Positions 32,671 to 44,100 of a stretch of DNA of 64,000 bases are shown here, piece by piece. Source of the stretch: Crithidia sp. LVH-60A (Eukaryota > Euglenozoa > Kinetoplastea > Trypanosomatida > Trypanosomatidae); contig CP119643.1 in assembly GCA_030078075.1 (NCBI GenBank), positions 826,501-890,500 on the forward strand. Reading direction: 5' to 3'. The position numbers and the translations under genes were made by a program. The notes beneath the pieces were generated by a model. That model searched no databases. It saw only the letters and a program-made list of their open reading frames with translations, and had not been told where the DNA came from. Within the stretch, counting starts at the first letter, position 1, and each line of letters starts with the position of its first letter.

Positions 32671-33373
32671 CCTTAAACGTGCACTAATGCTTGCACCTCG
32701 CCTACTCAACAGTTCGGGTGTGTGTTGTCACGTGTTTGTGTAACGCCTTCGGTTTTCCTATCGGGCTTTTTAACTAGGTAGCAGAAAGAAAGAGAGAGGA
32801 GTAAAGTGGGAAGGAAGGGGGGAAGTCATCTTTAGAGTAGAGAAGAAGCAGCGCCGCATAAAACGACATGAGATTGCGCGGAGCAAATACGCTATGGAAG
32901 CCATGCCACAAGAGGGACACAAAAAGAAGTATTTTTTTGGGAAGGTCCCGTCAGCGAATGCGAAGGCTTCACCCTCTCCTTTCTCTTTTGCGTTTTGACA
33001 CCCCTCAACCTCTTCTTTGGTTTCAACACGCACCATCAGAGAGAGAGGGTCGAAGTCAGGGGAGGCGAGATGAAAAGGGAAAATCCCAATTCGCGTGTTG
33101 ACCGCATTCCTTCCTCGTTGAAGATTGAAATAAGGACTGCAGGTGGGAGGTGGGCGGCGGCAGACTGCAAAGGGCAGCAGAGACATGCTCCGCTATTTCC
33201 TTCTCATCGTCACACACTCGCACTCTCCTCCCACCGCATCACGCCCCTTTTTCTTCCATGTCGCACCAAAACATCTTTTATTGTTTGTTTTTTTTTTTTT
33301 CTATTTTTGAAATGAGGAAACTAAACCATCAAATTAAAAGGAGAGAAGTCTGTAGACTCGTTGTTCTTTTCTC
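32543..33373. other. Intergenic spacer with TG microsatellite
   Basis: No supported gene. A TG/GT run of about 27 bases sits near 32638-32664, in the 5' flank of the large unrecognised gene. Confidence 0.6.
32638..32670. repeat. (TG)n microsatellite
   Basis: Roughly 13 uninterrupted GT dinucleotides followed by ATGTGT. On the minus coding strand this is a CA run upstream of the splice-acceptor zone. Confidence 0.9.
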
Positions 33374-33688
33374 TTAAGCAGTGATATCGGAGTCACCAAC
33401 ATCGGTCACGGACAGGACGCAGGTGCGGAAGTGCTTGCCGCACGCCGTACCGAGGTCGAGGTTGTTGCCGGTGTAGTGGTGGATCGGCGTCTTGCTCAGG
33501 GTGCAGTAGTACTCCACCTCAGCACGGCGGATCGGCGGGCAGTTGCTGGAGATGACCACCAGCTTGCTGCGGCCCTGGCGGAGGGTCGTCAGCGCCTGCT
33601 GCGTGCCGAGCACGTACTTACCGGACTTCATCACCAGCTGGAGCTTGGCGTTGATCGTGTCCACCTTAGACTTGGTCTTCTTGGCCAT
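33374..33688 (-). CDS. RPL30: 60S ribosomal protein eL30
   Basis: The start is the ATG at 33686-33688 ([20 protein letters not shown]), giving the 104 residues normal for eL30. Family hallmarks are visible: [40 protein letters not shown] and the C-terminal [20 protein letters not shown]. eL30 is a large-subunit protein with an L7Ae-type RNA-binding fold. The open frame continues upstream, but the pyrimidine tract and AG acceptors just before this ATG exclude that part from the mRNA coding region. The frame is intact. Confidence 0.96.
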   Translation of the reverse strand: MAKKTKSKVDTINAKLQLVMKSGKYVLGTQQALTTLRQGRSKLVVISSNCPPIRRAEVEYYCTLSKTPIHHYTGNNLDLGTACGKHFRTCVLSVTDVGDSDITA

Positions 33689-35628
33689 CTTTGCTGCTGT
33701 GAAAAGAAACGGAAATCTGCCGAAGCTACTTCTCTGTTCGTGTGCCAAAGACAAGGAGTGAGAGGGAGAACAAAAGTGTAGGTGAAGACGATGTTGATTG
33801 TAGTGTAAGGGCGAAGAGAGAAGAGAAGAGAGGATGTTATCCAAGAGATGAAGAATACACGATGCACGCACCAGGTGCGCTGGAAAATTTAAAACGCAGC
33901 CATATTAAGTAGCCCCCCTTTAATGCAAAGCATTGTTAAGAAAAGCACAGACAGCATAATATCTCGGCATGCCGTCCTGGGCGCACTTCGTCGGGTCCCG
34001 AACCGCTACGTGAAGCGCAGAGGCGGCGGTGCATTACCTCTCGCGCCACTGCTGCCGGCACGTTGACAGCGCCTCACTGGCGTGAAGAGATGCGCGAAAG
34101 CAAAAGAGAGCGGAAATCTCGCCTTGGCAACTACCTGGCCAATCTTCACGATTCGCAGAAAAGCCTTTCCATGTACAACTTCAAGTCGATTTTCTTTCCT
34201 GATCTTAGTGTGTTTTTTTTTTTTGTCCATGAGGTGTTGCAAAGAGGTAGGCGTCAGGTGAAGGAAAAGGAAGGCTGCGCCTGTGTGTGGGTAGTGTATG
34301 CGTTGGATTCTTCTCCGCAGTGGAATGTCTGTATATTTGCCTCCTTTCTGAATGGCGGCTATACGACAGTCTTTGTTGCCAAAGAGAAGCGCAAGGAGAT
34401 GAGAGAAGAGAAAAAGGAGACGGAGGTGGTGTCAAGGGACATTCAGCCTCCATCACGCCTCGCTACCACGCGAGATAAAAGAGAGTAGAAAGCGTTTGGT
34501 AGTTGAATGTGTCAGAAAAAAAAAGAAAAAAAGGCAGCGCAGGAGCAGCCGCGGTGAAGTACAAAGATGAAGGAATACAGGTGGGAATGTAACAAAGGCC
34601 GTCATAATGAACGGAAAAATAAAGAAAGAAATAAAGGCGTCTAAATCGATAACAAACAAGGATTGACCATTTTTTTTTCATCCAGTGGTAGTGTACAAGA
34701 GGAACAAGGAAACAAAAGACAAGGAGCATCGCACAGGTGACGAGAAAGGAGAGCGCCGAAAGGGAAAAAAGCGTGCCTTTTTTGTTTTTATCACGGCGGC
34801 GCTGATCCAGCAGCCTATACGCAGCACTGAACACTGCACGTGGCGGCCATACGGTCAGTAGTCCAAGAGAAACAGATAAAGAGAGAAGAGAAGGGTGAAT
34901 CTATCTCGTTTAAACTCTAGAGAGGAGAGGAGAGCAAAAGAAACAAAAAGAGCTAAATCAAACAAAAGCCTTCAAGCATCAGTGACACGCATGTGGAACA
35001 AGAAAAAAGAGACAAGTGAACAAAGAGTGAAATCTAGATAGTGAAACTTTGCGCATAGATATATGAAACCAAAAGAAAATGTAATAAAAAAAAATAGGAA
35101 AGCGACGCAACAGACGCATCTCGCCTTCCACCGAATGTTCTTGTTTCCACGATGCAGCAGCGCCACCGAAGCGCAGAAGGGAGAGAGGGGGAGGAACGCC
35201 AACTGTAGAGAATCCACGGCTGCGTCACGAGAGCGCCGGCGACCTTGTCTAGATCTAAAAAGGCAAAGAGCTTCAAAAAAAAAAAAGAAGAAAACAACGT
35301 GATACACGCACAAGGACAAATCCCAACAGAGCTCCACGGTAGAGGACAAAAGGATATCAAGATGGGGAGCAACGGGAGGGCGACGCACCAAGCGAAAGCG
35401 CCGTCTTGAGAAAGACGTCTTTGCATTTATCTCGCTGGAGAAGCGCGCACCACTCTCAGCCCCCACAGGTAATGATAGTAATAATCGCTATCTGCCTTCT
35501 TCAGTCCTTTTTCCGCTTCGACGGACAATTAGCCTCAACATCAACGCACGCCGAACAAGCACCTGGCCGTCTCCTTTTTTGCAGTGTATGCAAAGAGAAC
35601 ATAGCGTCTGTCCTCTCCGAAGGCACAA
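33689..35628. other. Long intergenic spacer
   Basis: No supported gene in 1.9 kb. The segment at 33960-34045 is more G/C-rich than its flanks (GTCCTGGGCGCACTTCGTCG) and was examined for tRNA or snRNA features, without success. The rest is A/G-rich on the plus strand. Confidence 0.5.
33694..33724 (-). promoter_or_regulatory. Predicted spliced-leader acceptor of eL30
   Basis: On the coding strand a short C/T tract (TTTCCGTTTCTTTTC) is followed by CACAG and CAG, 6 to 9 bases before the eL30 ATG. This is the usual trypanosomatid trans-splicing arrangement, though a further upstream AG could be the one used. Confidence 0.5.
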
Positions 35629-36764
35629 TCAATCAAGTTGCCTGTCCGCATGCGACGCTGCCCACACGGAATCGCTGTGCATCTCCGCTTCCGCGACTAC
35701 CAAGATGCTCTCCCTGCTGCGCATGCTGGAGATGGTGACGACAGGGGCCACCATGTCCGCGTGGTAGACGCTGGAGCTGCTGCTGCAGTAGCCAAGACGA
35801 GCGTGCGAGCTGTCAGGGCGGTGAAGCGTCTCTGAGGCGGACGAGGTGGCGGACGATTGGCCCTGTGTGCACCGCTTGCTAGGCGTGGTAATCGTGTACT
35901 TGTCGTACCCGCATTGAGGGCAGTGGACCACGACGACACCTGCTTCGGCTCCGCAGCGGGCAGCTGCTGATCGTATGCGGCTCGCAGCACCGGGTTGCCG
36001 AGGACGTTGCGGGACTCCACGATCATGCGGTCGACCGCCTCGGCACCGACCGGGTCGACGAGGCGCATCCGCTTGAAGCCGTCCCGCTGCCACGCGCGGT
36101 ACTTGGCAACGATCTCCTCGTGGCGGGCGTCACGTGGGAGGGCGAGGACGTCGTAGTAGGTGCCGGGGATGGTGCGGTGCGGGTAGCGGCAGCGCAGAGG
36201 CAAGTGCATCTTGAAGGCCGCGGTATCAAATGCACCAGCAGCAGCAGCATTAGCACCAGCAGCATTGGCGTTCATCGAGGATGCACCCTTCGACCCATGC
36301 GCGGCTCCAAGGTGTGGGCTCTCCGCTCCGCTGGAGGTGCGGCTCGAAACAGAGGCCGCGTCTGACGTCGGGGTGTGACGCGCAATGTGCGAGACGACGA
36401 GCTGGTGATCCTTGCCCGGAGGGCGGCGCCGCGTCGACACCGTCCGCTCCACCTCGGTGGCGCGCAGCGGGCTGAAGTGGGTACGGCTCGTGCCAGACCC
36501 TTCCTCGGCGGCAGCCTCCTCCGTCTTCGTCGGTGCGGCGGTGAAGAAGTGCGACGGAATGGACTCCACCGGCACACTGCCCAGCAACTTGGCCTGCGTC
36601 GACGACGTCAGCTCGGAGAAGCGGTGTGCGTGCTCGCATTGGTCGCCGTAGGGGCAGCGCGCGTTTTCGTAGAAGGCGACGCAGACGCACTCCTTCGCAG
36701 CGCTGGAGGAAGGGGCCGCGGCAGAGGATGGCACAAAGGCCCGGGCGTGCACGGAGAAGGACAT
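35629..36764 (-). CDS. CCCH zinc finger / J-like domain / zinc-knuckle protein (one frameshift)
   Basis: The start is the ATG at 36762-36764 (MSFSVHARAFVPSS). One missing base near 35930 (the only repair here that adds a base) joins PAAEPKQ to VVVHCPQCGYDKY; the product is about 378 residues. A canonical CX8CX5CX3H finger uses Cys28, Cys37, Cys43 and His47. A J-like region covers about 200-267: GTYYDVLALPRDARHEEIVA, then a helix and VLGNPVLRAAYDQQL. The HPD tripeptide that activates Hsp70 is absent; the loop reads QRDGF. A CPxC zinc knuckle follows at about 280. CCCH proteins bind mRNA and control expression post-transcriptionally in trypanosomatids. The J-like part may be a docking module rather than an active co-chaperone. 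Confidence 0.75.
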
Positions 36765-38137
36765 GGACGACGAGCAGCCGGGCAAGTACGGTCTTGAGAA
36801 GGTCACGGGCAACGGCAGAGTGTCACTGCGGTCTTTCCTCTTTTTTTTTTTTTTCTCGGTGGTGGTCAAAGAATCGAGCGAGGCGACGCGAGGGCACTGT
36901 GGCGATGGCGAGCACAACGGAGGAATCTGGAAGGCGAAGTAAAATAATTAGAAAAGAGGAAGACACTAGTGTGTACGTCGCTTTGTAGTATTAAAAGAAG
37001 CGGGAGCAAAAAATATAGATTTGCGTGTGTCTGTGGCAGAGAGAAGGCAAGGACGAGAGGTGGCAATGTAAGAGTTGTCGAAGCGGTGGTATTCAAACTG
37101 GAAGTAGCTGAGGCGGTAACGTCATTCAGAGGATGCATCAATACACCGTAAAGACATAAGAGGAGCTTGTGCACGGGAACAAGTCGGAGGGTGTCAGACC
37201 GCCTTCATTGCATTCTTTCACCTCTACAAGAAACGACAAGGTCCTCTGATAGTCGGAGAAAGCAAGTGCGATCGTGAAGCGGCCGAGACTGCAAACGAAG
37301 CAAGGGCGTGGCTCTGTTTGTGCCTCCTCACTCACGCAGAGAAGTCAGCACAAGGTCCTGCGCCGGGACGCTTCGCATGCAGCAGTCCTCATCATCGTGA
37401 CATCCCCGACTCTGCCGCTGTCCTGCTCTCTGTTTCACTCACTGTCCCCTTATGTTTCTTTTAACAAAAAACGCACCGATAATAGCCCTCACACACACAC
37501 ACAAAAACGTGCGTGCAAACCATGCGTGTGTGTTTGTGATGTCGTAAATACCTAAGAAGCGAGAAAGGGATGGAAGAACGGCGGAAGAAGAGGAGCAACC
37601 ACAACACCACAACAAAAAGGTAGCAAAAAAAAAAGCGAAATTCACCAAGGCGGCGAAAAAAAAAATCAACGTAGAAGAGAACACCAAACAATGTACCTCG
37701 ATGCCCCTCAGAGTTTTTCTTTTTGGCCTGCTTTCCAGCGTTTAACACCTGGTAGCAAACCTGTACGCCACCTAAGGAGTGCGGCATAGCGATGTCACAT
37801 TGAGTACATGCAGCGGACATGGCAACAGAAGGAAACAAAAAAAACGTAAAAAGAAATCAGGAAGAGAGGCAGAAAGACAAAGAGAAACAGGAGAGAGAAT
37901 TCCCGACTTCAACGGCCCTCGCAGTGCAGGCGGTGCGTGTCTCTTCTTCCTCTCCCCCTTCAGTGTCACTCGCTCACAATCACACCTCACGCACACAAAC
38001 GCTGTAGTGACAGAGATACAACATGCAAAATTGAATACTGATGGCGAGAAAGGCAGAGAAGGCACCACCACTCACGTGAGACTGCTTTCTCGCTCTTGCT
38101 CTCCACTCCTGTTTCTCAGATACGTTGAGTTTTTTTT
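36765..38137. other. Intergenic spacer
   Basis: No supported gene in 1.4 kb. A plus-strand T-run at 36840-36855 lies just upstream of the CCCH gene ATG, and short CA runs occur near 37490-37505. Confidence 0.55.
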
Positions 38138-38933
38138 TTACTTGGCAGCAGGAGGAGTGGGGTTCTGGTTCACAGACTTGCGCAGCTCGTCGATAAGGTC
38201 CTGGGCGTTCTTGCCGCTGTAGCTGTTGCCCGGCTGCATGCGCATCAGATCCTTGTCCACCGCGTAGCGCTTGTTCAGGAACTTCTTGAGCATGTCGCCA
38301 CGCGCCTTCTCCAAGTCGTCGCGGATGCGGTCCTTCCGCTCCTTGTAGGCGGCCGTCTCGCGTGCCATGCGCTCCGTGTCCATGCGCTTCAGCTCCGCCA
38401 TCTCCTCCTGCGTAAGCGCCTTCTTGCGCTTGTCAAAGTCCTCGCGGACGACCTGCTCCCACGGCGAGTTGTAGCCGGCACCCTTCCTTGCCGATGTTCT
38501 GGTCCTCGCGGCCGACGCGCTTCACCTGCTCCGGGTCGAGTTCCCAGAAGCGCCACTCGTTCCACTTCTGCGCCGTCTCCAGCTCGCGCCAGGTGACCTG
38601 CAAGATGTACTCCACCGGCCAGCCCCAAAAGAACTTCTTTTCCAACGTGCACCAGTCGTCCTGGCACTCCTTGACGCCGTAGTTGATGCGCTTTACTAAG
38701 GTCATGGTAACGTTGTAGTAGGTCGACTCCGGTGGGATGTCGGAGCTGTGCAGGAAGGCCTGCAGCTCCGAGGCAGCCGCCAGCAGCTTTGGCTTCCACA
38801 GCGGCTCAACGGCTACACCCGCCAAGCCGGTGGTCGACTTGACTGGGAAGGCGCGGGGGATGTACTCATCGCTAATGGTCAGCAACCGCGTCGTGCTGCG
38901 GAAAACACCTAGCAGAGATCGTGAGTTGAACAT
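38138..38933 (-). CDS. Probable mitochondrial protein, unrecognised (one frameshift)
   Basis: The start is the ATG at 38931-38933. Removing one base from the CCC at 38481-38483 joins REDQNIGKE to GAGYNSPWEQVVREDF, giving about 264 residues. The first 30 residues (MFNSRSLLGVFRSTTRLL) are Arg/Ser-rich without acids, like a mitochondrial presequence. The middle is aromatic- and Trp-rich (KKFFWGWPVEYILQVTWREL). The C-terminal third is a charged helix (AELKRMDTERMARETAAYKE). This mix is reminiscent of kinetoplastid-specific accessory subunits of respiratory complexes, but I do not recognise the sequence and make no functional claim. Confidence 0.65.
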
Positions 38934-39998
38934 TAGTGCTAGCGACTACACACTCGAACGCGAGAAGGGGAAAACAAAAAGAAAAAAGCGGGTTCGTCTG
39001 GGGAGAGTGTGACAGAGGTACGCGAGTACCGCGATAGAAGAGATGATAGTGGATAAGTGGGTAAGTGGGCTATCTAAAAAAAAAAAAACGACAAAAGCCG
39101 TCGCAAATGCCCTGTGGTAGAAGGTGACGGGAGATGGGAAAATAGAGGGGGAAAGATGTGGAAATACACTTCCCTGACGCACACAGACAAGGAGAATCAG
39201 CCTACTACTAAGTTGCTGCTGCCTACAGCTAAGAATCGTGAAAAAAATTGCTTTGGTCGGTTTCTTCTACAGAGAATGGTCACGCTAGCCCAGCGCGGCC
39301 GCTTCTACTTCTAAAGTGTGTGTGGGTGTGGGTGTGGGTGTGGGTGTGGGTGAGAGTTTCTTGGTGAGGTGCAGGTGCCTTGAGAGAACCCGTGGTTTCG
39401 CCACAGTGCACCTGTCTGCCGTAACCAGAAATAGAAAAAGTGGGTGTGAGAAGGCCGCAGAAGCTTTTTTGGAAAAAGTACCACGGTGGCTCGTAACGAG
39501 AGGGAGGCTGTGCTACACTACCTCGCTGCCCGAGAAGCCGCAAGTAAAGCTACAACAACAAGAGAGAGAAACGCGAGGTGGCAGCTCCTTCTGTGACGAG
39601 TACTGCAAGAGAAGCACCCGCTTTCAAAGCCACACTACGTGGCGCAAGGCATGGAGAGGAAGGATGCGGAAAAAGATGTGGAGGTGAAGAAAATGGAGAG
39701 GATCTGAAAAGGATCTTACAAGCATTAAATCCATCGTTGCGTTTCAATTTTTTTTTCTACGCAGTTGCAGAAATCCGATAAATCAATTGAGGAGCCACTC
39801 TCTCTACACTATAAAGTTAGGCAGTACAAGAGACAGATGTGCCATGTGCACCTTAAGTGCCCAAGACGGCGATCTCCGTGACGCACCGAACCTCGCCGGA
39901 TTGTTTTTCTTCTTTGTTGATGGCGGCAGCCACGAGAAAAAAAAAAATAAGACACCTTTTCTTTTGCTGCTTTTTGAGCTTTGAGACGCGCTGAACGT
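38934..39998. other. Intergenic spacer with hexanucleotide repeat
   Basis: No supported gene. It contains a GTGTGG hexamer array (listed separately). Confidence 0.55.
39316..39352. repeat. (GTGTGG)n hexamer array
   Basis: About five copies of GGTGTG follow a short TG run. It is G-rich and T/G-only on the plus strand, unlike the TTAGGG telomere unit. It is probably a microsatellite. Confidence 0.85.
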
Positions 39999-40220
39999 CT
40001 AGTACACGAAGATGACGCGGAACGCGAGGATGAGACAGCACAAGGACACCCACGGCGACAGGCGGTCGCCCACCACGCTGCACTTGTACAGAAACTTCTT
40101 GTACAGCTCGGTGCTGTCGCGGTGATACAAGGTGGGGCGGAACTGACGCAGGTACGTTGCGGCGCACACAATGAGCAGCAGCACGTACAAGATCGTCTCG
40201 AAATCGAAGAGCGCGCTCAT
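39999..40220 (-). CDS. TMEM167: Kish / TMEM167 secretory-pathway membrane protein
   Basis: The start is the ATG at 40218-40220 (MSALFDFETILYVLLLIVCA), three residues inside the longer frame, to match the family N-terminus. The product is 73 residues, the usual kish size. Two membrane segments (about 8-24 and 54-70) flank a conserved basic loop, including RPTLYHR, LYKKFLYKCSVVGDRLSPWV and the terminal AFRVIFVY. Kish proteins are needed for constitutive secretion and sit in the Golgi/early secretory pathway. The frame is intact. Confidence 0.88.
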   Translation of the reverse strand: MSALFDFETILYVLLLIVCAATYLRQFRPTLYHRDSTELYKKFLYKCSVVGDRLSPWVSLCCLILAFRVIFVY

Positions 40221-41117
40221 CGCTCCCAAACGACTATCGACGGGAAAAAAAAAAACGAACGGCGTGGTAGTTGCCGTGGTGGTCGTAGCAACGTCGGATG
40301 CGCGCGTTGCCTTCGGTCAACAAGCAAAGACGAGGCAGGACACGTGTGGAGTGCAGGCGAAAGGCGCAATTTAAAGGAAAAAAAAGAGTAGCAGAAGAAG
40401 AAAAAAAAGCTGTGTGCTTCTCTTGCCGTATCAGTGGACGCCCAAGATACGTGACGAGAAGTACTGAAGCGACAGCAACACCACAAAGACAGTTAAGACA
40501 ACGAATAGACGACGCCAATCCACGACGTGACAGTACCAAACCGTGCCGTCAGACGCACTTCTTGACAGGTGCTAAGCGATCGTTTGTGGGCGTGTGCACC
40601 TCAGGAAAAACCAGAAAGGAAAGGTGAAGAGTAAGATAAGTACGTGGGTGCACGGAACGCGAAAGAGGGTCCATGTGCAAGCTGGCACGCAGTCGACCCG
40701 CAGGACCCGCAGGATAGCAGCTCAGAACGCAGCTTCCAGCATTCGGTAGTTGAAACAATTCCTTTGTGGTATTAGCTGTAGCGAAGAAGAAGGGCAGGGT
40801 GCAGCTGCGCACCGCCCGAAAACAGCGCTTCTGCTTCCTCATTCTACTACCCGTCTCTCCTCTGAGGCAGTGTTTCAAGAAGTTTCCGAGAATTGTTTTT
40901 TTTTTTGATTCAGAAAAAAACAATAAGCAGTCGTTCTTCGCAATCTCAAAACTTTCGTTCTCCGTTTCATGCACGCAGCACAGGAGAAAAGAATACGGCA
41001 CAAACACAGCAAGACGGATTGTCGAGACTCGATCCTCTTCTCCTCCCCCAGCAAACACCCACAGCAAACACACAAACGGCATCCCTTTGCTTCCTTTTTC
41101 CCTGCACTTCGACACAC
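40221..41117. other. Intergenic spacer
   Basis: No supported gene. The kish 5' flank has a coding-strand T run (plus A run at 40243-40253). Confidence 0.55.
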
Positions 41118-44100
41118 TTAGACGCTGTCGAGATGGTGGTGCCGCAGCGACGCATGGTCGTCGGAGCCGGAGTCCTCGCCGCGGCCCACACGATGCGAGC
41201 TCAACCGCCGCTGCAGTGGCCCACTGGTCGACGAGCTGAGAGAACCCGGCTGCCGGTGGCCCTGCGCAAAGCGCGACTGCGGCAGCGGAGGGGGGATGGC
41301 TGATCTCGCCGAGGAGGAAACCGTCACTACTGGAGGCGGCGGACTCGCCACCGTGGTCGGGTCCAGCGGACGAGCAACGCGGTGCTCGTTGGTGGCGAGG
41401 CGCTGCCGCAACTCATTCAGCTCCGCTTCGTACTGCTCCGCAGCAGCCTGAGCGGTGGCGAGCCGTCGGTGCAGGTCGGCATCTGCCCCACCCCGCTGCA
41501 GCGCCGGCCCCCGCGAGTGCGCCAGCTGCTGCGTCAGCGCCTGCAACTGGCTCTGAAGGCTGCGCTCACGCTCTTGTAAATCTTGCAGCTCGCGCGACTG
41601 GTGGGCGTACCGCGCCGACTGCGTCTCCTCTGAGCGTAGCTGCGCGTTCTCGTTCTGCAATCTGTCAATGACCAGCTTCAGGTTTTCGATGAGGTTTTGA
41701 AGTGCCTCAACGTTGGTGGCCCCGGCACTGCCGCCTCTTCCTCTCGAGCCCGCAGCAGCTGCAGCCTTGTCCACCGACAGGACCTCGTTCAGGTGCCGCT
41801 GGGCTCGACTGAGCTGCAACTCTAGCGTCTCAACGGTGAAGCGCAGGTCCAGCACCTCGCTGCTCTTCTGCAGGAAGCTCCGCGCTCAACTCGTCAACCG
41901 AGCGCTGCGTAACGGTCGTGGTAGTGACGCTGTAGATGGATTCAATCTCCTTCACAGAGACGCCGCGCAAGGCCGCCAGATCGACTGCCATGCGCTGCAC
42001 CACGGCACTGCTTTGCGAGAGGCGGTGCTGCAACTCGTTCTCGCGTGCGGGGACGTCAACGGAGAGGCGGCGCCGCAGCCCGTCCATCACGCCCTCCAGC
42101 CGCCGCACCTCCTCAACGTGGGTGCGGATGTCGGCCGGGGAGGCGAGGTGAGCCGCGTCGACACCGTCGGTGGGGGCTGCGCGTGCCAGCCGCACCTCCT
42201 CCAGCTCGCGCTCGTAGCGGTGAAGGGTGCGTTCCTGCGCGGCTAGCTGCTCCCGGAGAGCGGTCTCGGTGGCGGCACTGCTGCCACTGTTGTGCGGCGC
42301 TGGTGCGGGAAGGATGGGCGACGGCGTTGGCGAAGGTGACGTGTTCACACTGGCTGCGCGGTGCCGGCTAAGCTGCGACTCTGCGTTGACGCGTTTGTGG
42401 TGCGTGACGGCTAGCTGTGCAGCGTAGTCGCCCTCCTTGCGTGCCAGCTCTTCTCGCAGCTGGCGGATTTGCAGGCGCAGCTGTCGCGTCGTCTCGCGCT
42501 CCCCCTTCAGCTGCTCTGCGGCGTCCTCGACGTCCCGCTCGAGGCGGTGCAGACGCGAGCGCTGGGTCGAAATCTCAGCGAGATTGTCGCGTTGCTGCCT
42601 CTGCACCTCCCGCTGCACTAGACCCGAGATCTGCGGCTGCAAGAGGGCGTCCTGGAGGGCGACGGGAGAGAGAGCGGTGCGGGCAGAGGAGGCGGAAACA
42701 GCAGCACCGGCAGCGTCGGAGCTCGGGCCTGGCGTCGACGCGGACGCTGCGCCAGGCAGAGGCGAGTGCGACGGAATGAGTGGCGTCGACGACACGCCGG
42801 TTGCTGCGGTGGTGCCGCCTGGATGGGTCGTCACCGCGTTCTCCTTGCCTCGCGGTGGGGTGGCAGACACCTTCGCCGAGAGCATCTGCGTGCCCTTGCT
42901 CGCCACTTGCGGAGAAGGAGCCGTGGTGGCAGCACTCCTTGGCAGAGACGAGTGGGACGAGGCACCACGCAAGCGCAGTTGCTCCCGCAGCTCCGTCACC
43001 TCCCTCTCCTTTGCGCGGAGCTGCTGATGCAGCTGGTAGACGAGTCGCTGCGACTCCGTGTTTCTTCTCCAGCATGCCACGCTCCTTCTCCACGCGCTCG
43101 TTCAGCTCCTTTTGAATGGCGCGGATGCGCTGATCCAGCACCCGCATGTGCCCTGCCGACTCCTGCTGGATGGTGCCCATGCGCTGCGCCAGTGCAATCT
43201 CCTGCTGGTGCTGCCGCGACGACTCGCCGCCGCGGTGGGCCTCCTCCATCAACTTTTGCTTCAGGACAGACGCCGCCAGCACCAGGCGATCGTTCTGCTC
43301 CTTCACCGCGTTCAGATCCGCGTGGAGGCCCTCGTTCAGCGCGGCCAGGTGCTGAGCCCGCTCCGTCTCCACCTGCTGCGTCGCCACCGTCGCCTGCAGC
43401 GCGTCAAGGTGCGCTTTCCACTCCGCCGCGTCCATCTGGAAGCGCCGCGCCTGCGACCGCTCCTCCTCCAGCGTCTGTCGCAGCCCTCGCAACTCCTGCT
43501 CCAGGTAGGCCGCTTGTGCCCGCAGCTCGCTCACGAGCGGGGCATCTGTGCCGGCACCCGATGCTGCATTCGTCACCTGCGACAGCAGCTGCAACGCACC
43601 ACCCTGCTCGATGCGCTGGCGGTGAGCTTCGTCAAGCTGCTTTTCCGCAGAGGTCCGCAGCATCTTTTCGCCCGCCAGCTCCTCGGAAAGGTGCATCTCT
43701 CGCTGCCGCAGGCTCTCCATCATTGCTGTCTGGTTGCGAATGATCGCCATGAGCGCGTCCGTGTTGCCGCTGTGTGAGGCGGCAGGAGCTGCGCCGTCCA
43801 CCGCTCCTGGTGATGGTGCATTATGGGCGAGCTGCTGGTGCACCTGGCCCTCGAGCTGGCTCTCAAGCACAACGATGGTGGTGCGGGCCTCCTTTAGCTG
43901 CTGACGCAGCCGAATCGTCTCAGCCGTTAGCACCTTCAACTGCTCCTCCGCACCGTTTCCAGTGGTGGAGAGCAGCAGGTGTGGCGCCTCCTCCACGGCA
44001 CCGCCGCTGACCTGCCGCATGCTGTCGCCGACGGTCTCTATCGCACTCTTAAAGCGCTCCACCATCGCCGTGTTCTCGCGAAACATGTGCTCGTGCAGGC

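Noticed and set aside
33960-34045. Possible structured RNA in the eL30 upstream spacer
   Set aside because: G/C-rich patch but no convincing stem pattern or known RNA sequence.
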